DNA of 64,000 nucleotides, taken from Brachypterus glaber. Lineage: Eukaryota > Arthropoda > Insecta > Coleoptera > Kateretidae. The DNA lies in the NCBI GenBank assembly GCA_958510825.1, contig OY294045.1:98268988-98332987 (forward strand). Reading direction: 5' to 3'. Numbering within the stretch: the first letter of the stretch is position 1; each line of letters begins with the position of its first letter. Under the pieces are notes generated by a model. It did not search any database, was not told the DNA's origin, and was given only the letters and a program-made list of their open reading frames with translations. Both the position numbers and the translations under genes were made by a program. Below are positions 1 through 10,370 of the stretch, one piece after another.

Positions 1-237
1 TCGGATTGAGTTATCGTGTCTACAAAAATCGGGACTTCAGACAGACGTACGGAAATTTGAAAAAAAAGGTGCTTATTTTTTCATGAAACAAATTTAAATC
101 CAAATTTTTGTCTAGGACGTTTTTTGGCGATTTTGGGAAATTCGAAACTACTATTCTAGCGCTACGCACTGTGAATAGTATAATAAGCATGGGGTGAGGC
201 AACAAGGCGGCTGTCTCTAGGCGTTTTTTTTTCTAGT

Positions 238-414
238 TACGCAGTAAAAATTGGAGGAACACGTTTATGCGCAAACGTGTTTAATAATGCATACGAACAC
301 GCAAAAGTGTTCTGGCAAAGATATACAAATATATTATGCGTAGTAAAGATTGGTGAAACATATTTGTGCGCAAACGTGTTTAATAATACATACGAATGCA
401 CAGAAGTGTTCTGG
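238..414. repeat. Two-copy tandem repeat, period about 98 bp
   Basis: Two degenerate copies begin at about 238 and 337. Both contain GCGCAAACGTGTTTAATAAT and end in AAGTGTTCTGG. The preceding 237 bases show no coding or element structure that I recognise. Confidence 0.6.
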
Positions 415-1012
415 AGTTGCTAGAGGTGAGGCAAAGGCAAAGGAAGTGTGACAAAAAGTGTGTAGTCCATTTCCACTATTCTGTTCGTCTAAAATATAAA
501 AGTTTTCAAACGCTTTTGCGTTTCAGATATTTTTAACTTTAATTGAGATATTTAATTATTTTTTGGACACCCTGTATATTTAAAAAAAAAAAGTAAATAT
601 AAACCCTGAATTCAGAGATATTGAAGAATACCCTAGAAAAAAAATAGGGCGAATTTGTTTAAAACGTTTCGCTGCCTTTGGACGTTTTTATGACTGTCAA
701 GATATGTTTGACTGGTAGCCTATACCTGTGGGCAACTCTTGCACTAATAAAAGCGATAATTTTAATAATGCTTTAAATGCTTGTATCGTGCCAAAAAGAA
801 AACCCTCTGTTATGAGGGTGGTATGTAATGAAAGATATAGATGTCCTTATTACATTTATAAAAAAAAACGCCAATCTCAAAAACACACATATGGGCCACT
901 CATGCACTATACGCCCCAAATGTGAAACGCAAAAGATAATTCTGAATCAATTGTTATCCCTTTATAATTGTGCATCTTTCAAGTACAGTGTTGTTAATAT
1001 TGTTATTAAAAC
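415..1012. other. No gene seen; divergent transposon-end motif near 565
   Basis: Low-complexity AT-rich sequence with only short chance ORFs. The one recognisable piece is GGACACCCTGTATA near 560-573, the outer-end signature of TA-flanked CAGGGTG elements, here as the right end of something lying to the left. Confidence 0.5.
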
Positions 1013-1028
1013 AATTGAATAGAATTTA
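1013..1028. repeat. Left target-site duplication of the ribozyme palindrome
   Basis: AATTGAATAGAATTTA occurs here and again, identical, at 1555-1570, flanking the hammerhead-bearing palindrome and its AT-rich tail. A 16 bp direct repeat fits a retroposition-type target duplication. Confidence 0.6.
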
Positions 1029-1058
1029 TTATTCCATCAATCTATTTTCTAATCATCG

Positions 1059-1129
1059 TACAGAGTGATATTGGTAGACTGACAGTTTCGGGCTGCTGGC
1101 CCTCTTCAGTACCAAGAGTCAACTCTGCA
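1059..1129 (-). ncRNA. Hammerhead ribozyme motif (left arm)
   Basis: Mirror copy of the motif at 1402-1472. The core CTGAAGA, stem II GGGC/GCCC, GAAA and the inner stem I TTGGTA/TACCAA are all intact. The outer stem I reads TGCAGAGT against ACTCTGTA, one better pair than in the right arm. It is a type I topology with a very short stem III. Activity is not shown by sequence alone. Confidence 0.8.
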
Positions 1130-1401
1130 CGCTGATTAAGAAAACGTTTTTAGACTTTACTCGCAAAAGGAATATAGCCATTAGATTGATGTAGACTTGT
1201 GCGCCATCTATTTCTAGATGTAGACAACTACTCATACCTCTCCTTATCTGGAGACTTTGAATGGTAGCAAGTTGAAGACTTGTGTGTCTCAAGCACATAG
1301 TAGTTGTCTACATCTAGAAATAGATGGCGCACAAGTCTACATCAATCTAATGGCTATATTCCTTTTGCGAATAAAGTCTAAAAACGTTTTCTTAATCAGC
1401 G

Positions 1402-1472
1402 TGCAGAGTTGACTCTTGGTACTGAAGAGGGCCAGCAGCCCGAAACTGTCAGTCTACCAATATCACTTTGTA
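1402..1472 (+). ncRNA. Hammerhead ribozyme motif (right arm)
   Basis: Parts by position: outer stem I 1402-1409 with 1465-1472; inner stem I TTGGTA 1416-1421 with TACCAA 1455-1460; catalytic core CTGAAGA 1422-1428; stem II GGGC 1429-1432 with GCCC 1438-1441 and a five-base loop; GAAA 1442-1445; a two-pair stem III (CT/AG) with triloop GTC; then TC, with predicted self-cleavage after C1454. All conserved hammerhead core positions are met. The internal loop in stem I is where the usual tertiary contact with loop II would form. Confidence 0.85.
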
Positions 1473-1554
1473 CGATGATTAGAAAATAGATTGATGGAAT
1501 AATAAATTAATATTTTTATAATTTTGTTTAAAATTAAAAATTTCTGTCCTTACT

Positions 1555-1570
1555 AATTGAATAGAATTTA
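1555..1570. repeat. Right target-site duplication of the ribozyme palindrome
   Basis: Identical 16 bp partner of 1013-1028 (AATTGAATAGAATTTA). Confidence 0.6.
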
Positions 1571-1697
1571 CGCTTTAGAATTGACAACTTTATATTTGTT
1601 AATAAATAAGATTGAATTAATTTTTTATACACCGAGAATTAACCTTATTTAACTTTTCCTGCAAAGATAAACAAAACAATCAAGCAAATTCAATATA

Positions 1698-2719
1698 CAG
1701 GGTGTATTTGAAATAGCGTAGGAAATTTTAACAGGTGATTCTACATGATAAAATATGACAAAAAGTTCCTATAAACATATGTCTAAAAATGCGTCATAAG
1801 GGAGCTACGCCCCTTTGAAATTGGCTAAAAAAATCGGTTTTTATTTAATAACTCAAGAACCCTTTGAGATATATTAACGAGGTTTTGCACGTGAATTAAT
1901 CCCAATAAGGCCCATCTTTATATATCATTTTCACGTACTTATTTAAACCAGGGGTATGCGAAACGGGGGGGCCTTATCAGTTTTTTGTCCCAAACTTTTT
2001 TCTGTGTAACTTTTTTGCAATTTTATTTTTGGAATATGATTCCTCAGGTCAAAATACATAAAAAAGGTACTCTTGTTGTAATACTGTAGGATTAACCGTT
2101 TTCGAGAAAAGTTCATTTGAAGGTGAAATTCCACGGTTCGAGGACGAAAAATTAAATACTAAAATGTCGAAAACCAAAATTTTAATGATGCAATGTTATT
2201 CTACTAAATTAAGAAAAAAAGTTTCCATACATGTAGGTCTAAAAAACGCTTTTAAAGCTACTATAGCCCTTTAAAAATGGTGCATATTTAGGAGACCATA
2301 GCTCCATTAGGATTGATTTTTGGAAGTACCTGTATATGAGGTTTTTTTCTTAGTTTTTAATGTACATTCGCCCTACATCATTAAAATTTTGGTTTTCAAC
2401 ATTTTAGTATTTAATTTTTCGTCCTCGAACCGAGGAATTTCACCTTCAAATGTATTTTTCTCGAAAACGGTTAATCCTACAGTATTACAACAAGAAAACC
2501 TTTTTTGTGTATTTTGACCTGAGGAATCATATTTCAAAAATAAAATATCTCAAAGAGTTCCTGAGTTATTAAATAAAAACCGATTTTTTTAGCCACTTTC
2601 AAAGGGGCTTAGCTCCCTTATGACGCATTTTTAGACATATGTTTATAGGAACTTTTTGTCATATTTTATGATGTAGAATCATCTGTTAAAATTTCCTACG
2701 CTATTTCAAATACACCGTG
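1698..2719. mobile_element. 1.0 kb foldback element, TA-flanked CAGGGTG ends
   Basis: Starts TA|CAGGGTGTATTTG and ends CAAATACACCGTG|TA. The terminal arms (to about 1880, and from about 2545) are inverted repeats. A second inner inverted pair (about 1985-2190 and 2375-2540) makes almost the whole unit a palindrome. No long ORF. The TA flanks suggest a Tc1/mariner-type non-autonomous element; this class call rests only on the ends and the TA. Confidence 0.75.
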
Positions 2720-3097
2720 TACATTAGGGTGCCCAGGACCTACGGAAAATTTTGTGTTCCACCCCTCAAAATTGTTTATTTAGGTAAAAAAACAACTCTT
2801 ATTTTTTTTTAGATTTTTTAAAATATATTTTTTAAATAGAAAATCACGTGAAGGGTTTTTGTTTTTTAAGGATATACAAATTTTGATATTGAACGTTTAT
2901 GGAACAAAAAAGTTTCTGGATAATAAATGAATATTCTCAATTTTTATGCTGCTCTACAAAAATAAAAGGGATTTTTTATGGGGTAAAAATGATAAAAATT
3001 GACACATGAGGTTAATAAAGTCTAGAAAAAGATGCAATTAAATTTTTTCCAAAGAGTCTTTTTTTTCTTTATATTTACTTTTTTTTAATATACAGGG

Positions 3098-3180
3098 TGT
3101 CCAAAAAATAATTAAACGGGGTATGAAGTGTATGAATTTTGGTACAATTTGCGTTACGTAATACTTGAACGATCCCTTAA
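3098..3180. mobile_element. CAGGGTGTCC end joined to half of a GGGAACGTTC foldback element
   Basis: TACAGGGTGTCC is followed directly by half of the palindromic family seen whole at 46705-46932: GGGTATGAAGTGTATGAATT, then TTACGTAATACTTGAACG and CCCTTAA. Only one arm is present. Confidence 0.6.
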
Positions 3181-3597
3181 TAATATCTAACTGCCTAGCT
3201 TCAAGCGATAGTTTCTATAAAAAAATCGTTTAAACTAGTAGTTTAGTATACCTAAAAAATAAAAAAAAAGAATTTTGATTCTTAGATGGTCCAAGCTGTA
3301 TTATGTTGGTATATTAAAACATGTATGTATATCTATTTTAGTTAAGCAAATATTTACAAAATGTTACTCTTTTCATTTTTGGCGAAAATAACTAAATCTA
3401 GATACACAAAACAGTGATTTAAATTTACTCTTTGTATATAATAAACTGAAATTTATTTTAAATTAAGAGTACATTAGTATTACTAATAGTTAAAAACAGC
3501 GTAGGCTTAAAGTTATGTCAATCATTATAATTATAATTTAAAAGTTCTGTATGTTCGCTAAGAAAATTTTTCGATTTTTTTATAGTATTTGAAAATT
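3181..3597. other. No gene or recognised element
   Basis: AT-rich sequence with frequent stops in all frames. I see no repeat partner elsewhere in the window. Confidence 0.4.
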
Positions 3598-5553
3598 CTG
3601 CCCTCCTAAAGAGGAACGCGGCATGTACACGTGACACATACAGTTTTCGAGCTAAGTATTATTTTACTACGGAGAATAACGGTATGTACCAATCCTAAGG
3701 AAATCTGCGGTAACTGCATCGAAGATGTTACTTTCCGCGTTCTTTCTATGTGAAATTTTGTTCTGAAAAGAGAAACCGGATAAAGCAAATACAAAAGAAA
3801 GCAAATTTATGGGTATAATATACCATTTACTGTGAATAGTATATAATGGAATGCGTAGCACAACACATCTTTACGGCTTGTTATAATATAAGGTGTCAAA
3901 AATTTATAGTGTTACAGAAAATCATAAAAAATATTTAATGTTATAATTTATTTCAAAAATTCACTTGCACGAACAAAACAATTATACTTTCAATTAAATT
4001 TTATATTAAATATAGATACAACAAATTAACTGATTTTTTCAAATACCAAAAAGCATAAATATAGTTAGTTTAGATTTCATTTCGTTTATTAAAAAATTAA
4101 AATTCATGCCAAACTTTTACATAGAAAGAACGCGGCAGGTAACTTCTTCGGTGTACCGCAGATTTCCTTAGGATTGGTACATACCGTTATTCCCCGTAGT
4201 ACAACATATAAGAAATACACTATAAGAGAAAGTCAAATGATAGAGATAGAAAACTATTGTACCGCCATTAGCCGTTGTTTTTTAAAATTCACTAAATTCA
4301 CGGTCAACGACAGCCGATAATACAGATAACCTACGGAAGTCGGTAATAAAGATTACTATTGCTTTCCCAAATCAATTTTGTAAAAATTGGGAAAAGCTCT
4401 GTATTTTTATTTAAAACTTTAAGTTTATTCACCAAAAGATAAAACAAATTTTTAAAGTCTAACAAGTGGGTTATCTAACCCGTACATTAATTAAAAATAA
4501 CAATATATGAATCGAAATTTTAATTAAATGTAAAATTTGTTAAACTTTAAAAATATGAAATTTTATCTTTTGCTAAATAAACCTATATAATTAAAAAAAA
4601 AACACTTGGCTTTGATTTTTATATATTTTATTTTAAACGTAAAACAATTATGTCGTACTTTTAACAGTTAACTTTTTATTATAAATAAATATATATGAGG
4701 AGTAAACATTTGCCTTCATATATAATTGAGTGTCATACAGAATATACTGCCTAAAGGCAGAGCACATTTGCAAAGTTTTTATAATTAGTATTCCTACATT
4801 TAACAGATAAACAATATGAATCAGTTAAACCGATAAGCTTCTCTGGCCAGGGGCTATCCCAGCCCTAAACAGCTGTTTAAGGCTAGCTCAGTCAAACTGA
4901 TAAGCTCTTTTCGATAGGGGCCATCCCTGCCCTAAACATATCAGTAAAAATGGTAAGAAGCTTTTTAGGGCATTTGTCCCAGCCCTAAACAGCTCAGTCA
5001 AATCGATAAGTTTTTTTTGTGTAGGGGCTGTCCCTGCCCTAAATAGCTCAGTCAAAATAATAAGAAGCTTTTCAAGACAGGGTCAGTCCCTGCCTTTAGT
5101 CATTTTATTTAACTTGGCACTATTAATGTTTTTGACCCAAACATTAAATAAGTTTGCATCACTAGGAAAACGGTGACGTTTACTTAACTGATCCTTGCAA
5201 AACGGTACAATACACATTTTGTATTACATCACAATAAAAGTTCGGTATAAAAGCACAATAAATTGCAAATCACGAGTAAAATTTCACGAGTAAAATTTCA
5301 ATTGTTTTGACAGATATACTACCCCTCACCCCACTCCCACTAAACAATCAAGTTCATATACAGCTGGCGCCATCGCTCAGTCGTACCTAGAAGCCAAAAC
5401 ACAGGTTCGGGTCCTGGATACTTTTCACGGTCACGTATTTGACTTTCTCTTATAGTGTATTTCTTATATGTAGTACAATAATACTAAGCTCGAAAACTGT
5501 ATGTGTCAGGTGTACATGCCGCGTGCCTCTTTAGGAGGGCAGAATAGTCAGAC
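3598..5553. mobile_element. Nested foldback element with CTGCCCTCCT ends
   Basis: The outer arms (about 3598-3665 and 5484-5553) begin and end with CTGCCCTCCTAAAGAGG. Inside, about 95 bp at 3660-3756 is inverted at 4117-4205, and CACTATAAGAGAAAGTCAAA near 4218 is inverted near 5440-5457. The same CTGCCCTCCT end occurs on the small element at 22792-22915. The structure suggests repeated insertion or internal rearrangement of one palindromic family. No coding sequence. Confidence 0.65.
4818..5098. repeat. Minisatellite, about five units of about 58 bp
   Basis: Units start near 4823, 4889, 4947, 5005 and 5050. They share CAGTCAAACNGATAAG, an AGCTTTT stretch and a CCC(A/T)GCCCTAAA block. Lies inside the foldback element at 3598-5553. 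Confidence 0.7.
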
Positions 5554-6538
5554 TATTAGAAGTAGCGATATTATCTAAAACAAATATAAAAGTTTGCCTA
5601 TTCTACCCTAAGCAGTGCTAAGTAAGCACACCATAAATAATGATAAAATATTTAAGGTCAATTCCTCTGGGTTTGATTTGGTTCTTGGTCGTCTGTTTTT
5701 GCTCTTGTGGACTCCATTTCCCTTTCCAAAAGGAAGAGGAGTAATTTTCGATCGTCCTTTCATTTATTGTTTTGTCGCTACCCGAAAAGACGAAAAAATT
5801 AAACCGGTACAAAAATAAACCATGGAAAGAAGGGTCAAGGTTACAAAAATGACGTGAAAATGATTGTTTATTTTTGAAATAGGTATATTTAAAAGAATTA
5901 AACAGTAACAACTCCTAAAAGAAACCCGTTTAAAAAATAAAACTGCATGTCACATTTTTTGTGAAACTGAGTTATTAACTAATGATATCTTTTTGGTTTG
6001 GAAAACCATATACGCATCCATAACTATAAGCAGAAACTAAAAGAACAAGCTTGAACCTTTTTTTAAGGTTTTAGGGTTATATCCTTAGATCTAGTCCAGT
6101 AAAAAGCGTCTAATTTCAATATCACCACCAAAACGTCAGGGCGTATTTTAGAAATACTTAACTTCATGAATCTACCAGTGCCCCCTCCCCCAAAAAAAAA
6201 ACAATAAAAATACGAAATACGAAAAACAAAAATAAAAATACGAAAAAACGGACTATATAGTAGACATTATAGTAAAATAATGTTAACTACTCTTAAAGAA
6301 CAATGTTAAAAATAGGCCGTTTGGACTTTTTAACATTGTTAAAGACTTTTTTTATTTTTAAAAGGTAAAAAAGGTTGATTTTGAGCTATTAATGCCAGGT
6401 GGAAAAAAATATATTCTTTATAGATTTGGGCATGCTGAACACGATTCGGTTCTTAAAAGTAACAGAAACGGTGTGAAAGACTGTTTTTTTCATAAAAAGG
6501 TTAAAATAGGTCAATTGTGAGCCAACGATGCCAGTAAA
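5554..6538. other. No gene or recognised element
   Basis: AT-rich. The short ORFs at 5615-5911 overlap on both strands, have low-complexity composition and no recognisable motif. Poly-A-rich patch at 6190-6246. Confidence 0.4.
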
Positions 6539-6674
6539 AATAGTATACTATTCAACGATCGTATAATAACTGCTATTAATCAATGAGGGTGAATTTTTGC
6601 GACACGAGCCGACAGGCGAGTGACGTAATCACTCGAATGATTAATAGCTATTATACGCGAGTAGAATACTATAC
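6539..6674. mobile_element. Small palindromic repeat with CGAGCCG-CAGGCGAGT core, copy 1
   Basis: Arms around ATTAATAGCTATTATACG mirror each other about a GC-rich centre, CACGAGCCGACAGGCGAGTG. A second copy lies inverted at 15901-16034. The centre resembles that of the unrelated-looking repeat at 25401, 40505 and 50316. Confidence 0.6.
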
Positions 6675-6727
6675 TTAAGCTAAAGCTAAACTATACCAGG
6701 ATTAGTAAATAACATTATAAACATTAT

Positions 6728-7262
6728 CTTTTTTTAAACATTTTTTTTATATAGAAAGAAAAAAGATATCATTGTGAAATTTTGTAGGTATGTTTATTCA
6801 TATTCAAAGAATACAAATAAAATTTCATTAGATTTTTAAAGTGCCTTTTTCTGGCCATAATTTTTTTTTTTTTGAAAAAAACATCAAAAACGATGTTCAC
6901 TATGATTCCGGCCGTTTGGATCGACTGAAAAAAAAAACAAAACGGGGTACTATTCAGTATTGAAGTCACTATAGCCCTACTAGAAGAAAAAAAATTTGGC
7001 CAAAATATAACAAAATGGCGGACGTTTTTGTTTGAAAATATTTGAAATTTTTTTAAAAACTTTCACCATTTTGTTATTTTTTGACCAAATTTTTTTTTCA
7101 GATAGGGCTATATCGACATCAATGCTGAATAATATCCCGTTTTTTATTTTTTTTAGTCGATCCAAACGGCCGGAATCATGGCGACCACCGTTTTTTGTAT
7201 TTTTTTCAAAAAAAATTCACAATGATATCTTTTTTCTTTCCATATAAAAAAAAATGTTTTTA
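6728..7262. mobile_element. Foldback element, about 535 bp
   Basis: The left arm (6728-6995) and right arm (7070-7262) are inverted repeats, with AAAGATATCATTGTGAA near the outer ends and CCAAACGGCCGGAATCAT in the arms. The ORFs here are arm translations on both strands, not genes. Confidence 0.65.
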
Positions 7263-7489
7263 TAATAATATTTTTATAATTTCTAAGGTATCTTCTTTTT
7301 TCTAATAAACGCTAAGAGTTTATAGTTCCTATTTTAAAGTTGAAAATTTCTTTTTATTAATAATTTTATTTTAAATCAACTGTTTGCAAATAATTAGTTT
7401 TTTACTGTTTTCGCGAAAACAACTTTTATGTACATAACTCTTTCTTTTATTTTATTTATTCCTTTAAATTATAATATATTATTTCTTTT

Positions 7490-7790
7490 AGTGCCACGTG
7501 TAAATGTAAAAAAATAAATTTAAATTAATTTTAAGTTCAGAATCATAAAAGTAGCCATATATGTTATGTTCTGCTAGTCCAGTCAAATAACGAGACATTC
7601 CCGTGTTAAATTGCATTAACTGTACACGGGCTGATATTTTAAAGGGTAGTAGTGGATAGTAACAGAATACTCCTGTTAGTTTTTCACCGGGTGATTTGCG
7701 TAAGGGGTGTTCGCCATCTTGAATTTTAGGTGTGGTTGCGGCTATCTCTCTAAATATGCATTTTACGATAAAAATGTATATAACCAATTT
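7490..7790. repeat. Dispersed repeat, copy 1 of family shared with 10105-10370
   Basis: The TGTAAAAAAATAAATTTAAA segment and the GGATAGTAACAGAATACTCC segment are both present in the second copy, but there one half is inverted. The ORF at 7488-7814 has no recognisable domain. Confidence 0.6.
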
Positions 7791-8009
7791 TGTTAAGGAA
7801 AAAATTTCCAACAAGTTTTGTTAAAATCATTTTTTGATTATATTAATAACAATCGACTTATAAATATTCAAAAACTTGTAGCTCTTGAAATTCTCTATAA
7901 GTTTTATACATTATGCAGTTTCATAAGTATTTTGTTACGGTTACATTGGGCGCTGAAAGTCAAGTTACGCCCTATGTAACCCTACCAAAGTACCTATGAA
8001 AATTTATAA

Positions 8010-8728
8010 TACAGTGCGGTCCAAAAGTCACCCCACCCCCCCACTTTTAACTTTTGAACGAGTTGAGATATCGACTTCAAATTTAGAACTCTTAAATAAA
8101 TCAACTTAAATTATCTTTTAGCATATATTTGATATTTTCATCTCTTAAAATGTGGGCAGGGGGTCATGGGGGGACATGTTTTTAAATGGAAAGGGGGGTC
8201 GTGTGATACATCATTTTAAAGCTTATAAAATTCTCTATTTAAACTAATATATTTAAATTTTTTAAAAATGTTTTTTAAGGTTTTGATTTTTCAATTTTTG
8301 TGCTAAAACATTCGATTTTTTAAGTTTTTTTTTTATAAATTTTTATTTATGTCAACTAAAATTAGTTTAAAAGTATAATCAACATTTTTTATGATGAAAT
8401 TAGGCATTTTTAAAAATTATTTGTTTTTTTAGAGGAATTTTGACATTAATACCCATTTTCAACCCCAGTTTAAACCCAATTTTTTTTTAATTTAAAAATA
8501 TGGAGTTAAATGGAGAATTTTATAAGCTTTAAAGCGATGAATTACACGACCCTCCTTTCCATTTAAAAAAATGTGCCCCCATGCCCCCATGCCCACATTT
8601 TAAGAGCTGAAAGTATTAAATATATGCTAAAAGAAAGTTGTCTTATTTAAAAGTATCAAATTTGAAGTCGATATCTCAACTGGTTCAAAAGTTAAGAGGG
8701 GGGAGGGTGACTTTTGGACCGCTCTGTA
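8010..8728. mobile_element. Tc1/mariner-type foldback MITE, CAGTGCGGTCCAAAAGT ends, copy 1
   Basis: Begins TA|CAGTGCGGTCCAAAAGT and ends ACTTTTGGACCGCTCTG|TA, with arms inverted over more than 200 bp each and a poly-T-rich middle. Other copies: 28709-29328 (complete) and 52133-52415 (one arm). A further inverted pair just outside (about 7877-7915 and 8738-8775) suggests that it inserted into another palindrome. No ORF. Confidence 0.75.
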
Positions 8729-9004
8729 TATGAAACTTATAGAAAATTTCAAGGGCTTCAAGTTTGCTTTATCGTCCGATGAATAATTTGGCTGAAAAAT
8801 GGAAAAAACACTTTAACCTCCAACACCGCTCTTTTTAAATTAACTCGATAGTTAATAATATATTAAAAAAATGATCCAAACAAAAATTGTTGGAATTTTC
8901 CTTCTTAACAAAATTGTTTATTTTAGATTTTTTAGATTTTAAGCTTTCACGGCCATTAAGATATAAAGAACTTTCACTTTCGGGTTTAGACCGTGTTAAT
9001 GGAT

Positions 9005-9064
9005 TTTCAATTTCCGACGTTTCGTCTCTTACTACTAGAGACATCTTCAGGGATTAATCTGAAA
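9005..9064 (-). ncRNA. Hammerhead ribozyme motif in Penelope-like terminal repeat (copy 1)
   Basis: On the minus strand: outer stem I TTTCAG (9064-9059) with TTGAAA (9010-9005); inner TCC/GGA; core CTGAAGA at 9050-9044; one extra T (9043) before stem II GTCTC/GAGAC with a nine-base loop; GAAA 9023-9020; then CGTC with predicted cleavage after the C at 9016. Stem III is the palindrome ACGT, so the motif would be expected to fold best as a dimer, as known for Penelope-type hammerheads. Confidence 0.8.
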
Positions 9065-9093
9065 CTAAGTTTCGAATCAACTTGTGTAACTAT

Positions 9094-10092
9094 TTATGAC
9101 GAGTTGTGGTTATTCACCCGTGACGAGGTTTTTCCTATCAAAGACTTCCATATTGCAGGTAAGTGGTAACCAGTGTCCCGATTGATATTGTTAGGATGCT
9201 TGATGATTTCTATCGATTCCCGTATCTTCCTTGGCATTTTTCTGTTTTCTGTTAATATTTGTTTTGTTTCAGACAAATTGATTTTATGACCTGTTTCATG
9301 TACATGTTCGGCTACTGCCGATAAGGAAATTTGTTTCTTTCTTATATTGCGCTCATGCTCTTGAAGTCTTGTAGAAATTTTTCTCTTAGTTTCACCTATG
9401 TAAACCGTACCACAGGAGCAGGGTATTTTATATACGCCTTCTGAACTCAGGGGTATTTTGTCTTTTGTTGAAGTCAAACATTGACCTAATTTTTGGTTGG
9501 ACCGAAATATAGGCTTAATATTTGACTTCTTCAAAAGTTTACCTATTTTATCCGTGATACCGCTTACATAGGGAAGTATAACTTGTGTCTGTCTGTCATT
9601 GTCACTATTGTCCTGTTGTTTGGGTCTGGGATTTCTGTATTTGTATATGGTCTTATTAATGTCTTTTTTGGTATAACCGTTCATGGTCAAGGCTTTGGTT
9701 AGTTTAAGGAGTTCTGTGTCTAGGGAATTCTTGTCTGAAATCATGAAAGCCCTATGAACAAGTGAATTAACTACCGAGCGTTTTTGAGAGGGATGGTGAT
9801 GTGAAAATGCGTTTAGGTATCTGTCAGTGTGGGTTTTCTTCCTGTATACCGAGTGTCCTATTGAGCCATTTTCCGTTTTGTAAACCAAAACGTCCAAAAA
9901 GGGAAGTGATCCGTTGTTCTCAATTTCCATCGTAAACCGTATAGATTTATGTTGGGAATTGAGGTGGTTTAGAAAACCTTGAAGGCTTTCCATGCCATGG
10001 GGCCAAATAGCATAGACATCGTCTACGTATCTGCGCCAAATTTTAGGTTTTAATGAAAATGACTCAATAGCTTTTTTCTCGAAGTATTCCAT
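9094..10092 (-). pseudogene. Penelope-like reverse transcriptase/GIY-YIG polyprotein, 5'-truncated
   Basis: 332 codons open to a stop. The frame starts inside the reverse transcriptase: residues 22-25 are YVDD, the catalytic motif C of the family, preceded by WRR. Fingers, motif A and motif B are missing, so reverse transcription from this copy is not expected. A charged linker follows. The C-terminal GIY-YIG endonuclease domain begins near residue 219 (GVY 219-221, CSC 225-227, YIG 231-233, then TKRKISTR and a His-rich segment), the layout typical of Penelope-like elements, where this domain nicks target DNA. The ATG is only the first Met after the truncation, not the native start. Terminal sequence with a hammerhead follows the stop. 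Compared with the copy at 36349-37149 it has one extra codon (VV rather than V in QKRSVVNS). Confidence 0.9.
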
Positions 10093-10104
10093 GAAAGAAG
10101 AAAA

Positions 10105-10370
10105 AATTGGTTATATGCATTTTAATCGTAACATGCATATTAAGCAACTCACCCCTAAAATTCATGATAGCGGACACCCCTTACGCAAATCACTTGGTGA
10201 AAAAGTAACAGGAGTGTTCTGTTGCCATCCACTACTACCCTTTAAAATATCAGCTCGTGTACATTTATTCCAATTTACATTTATTATTTGACTGGACTAC
10301 ATGTAAAAAAATAAATTTAAATTAATTTTAAGTTCAGAATCATAAAAGTAGCCATATATGTTATGTTCTA
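10105..10370. repeat. Dispersed repeat, copy 2, internally inverted
   Basis: Bases 10105-10300 are the reverse complement of the copy at 7490-7790, while 10300-10370 match it in direct orientation. The copy is therefore rearranged at about 10300. It abuts the truncated end of the Penelope-like element. Confidence 0.6.

Larger units (their letters stand above)
1023..1508. mobile_element. ORF-less palindromic element with two opposed hammerhead ribozymes
   Basis: The arms at 1023-1232 and 1299-1508 are reverse complements over about 210 bp with only scattered differences, around a 66 bp spacer. Each arm holds one complete hammerhead ribozyme motif, minus strand in the left arm and plus strand in the right. 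No ORF is present. The stretch just right of the palindrome (1509-1552) recurs near 11389-11436, so it may belong to the mobile unit. A perfect 16 bp direct repeat (1013-1028 and 1555-1570) brackets the whole. Penelope-like elements are known to carry hammerheads in their terminal repeats, so this is most likely a non-autonomous Penelope-type or retrozyme-like unit. The family assignment is inferred. Confidence 0.75.
549..3116. repeat. Inverted-repeat-bounded block (divergent CAGGGTG ends)
   Basis: About 50 bp at 549-605 is repeated in inverted orientation at 3065-3116, including TTAATTATTTTTTGGACACC and the A-rich stretch that follows. The CAGGGTGTCC ends point outward, so the flanks look like ends of neighbouring elements rather than of one element enclosing the block. 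Two other palindromic elements (1023-1508 and 1698-2719) lie inside. Confidence 0.6.
8930..10092 (-). mobile_element. Penelope-like element (copy 1), 5'-truncated
   Basis: Retroelement on the minus strand: truncated ORF (9094-10092) followed by a terminal region (8930-9093) with a hammerhead ribozyme motif. It matches the element at 36212-37163 nearly base for base, so the two copies are young. The 5' part of the reverse transcriptase is missing: the sequence passes into a different dispersed repeat at about 10092-10105. Confidence 0.9.

Noticed and set aside
3598..5553. LTR retrotransposon
   Set aside because: Terminal repeats are inverted, not direct, with no primer-binding site or gag/pol sequence.
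6769..7247. ORFs on both strands with similar Phe-rich products
   Set aside because: They are the two arms of one foldback element.
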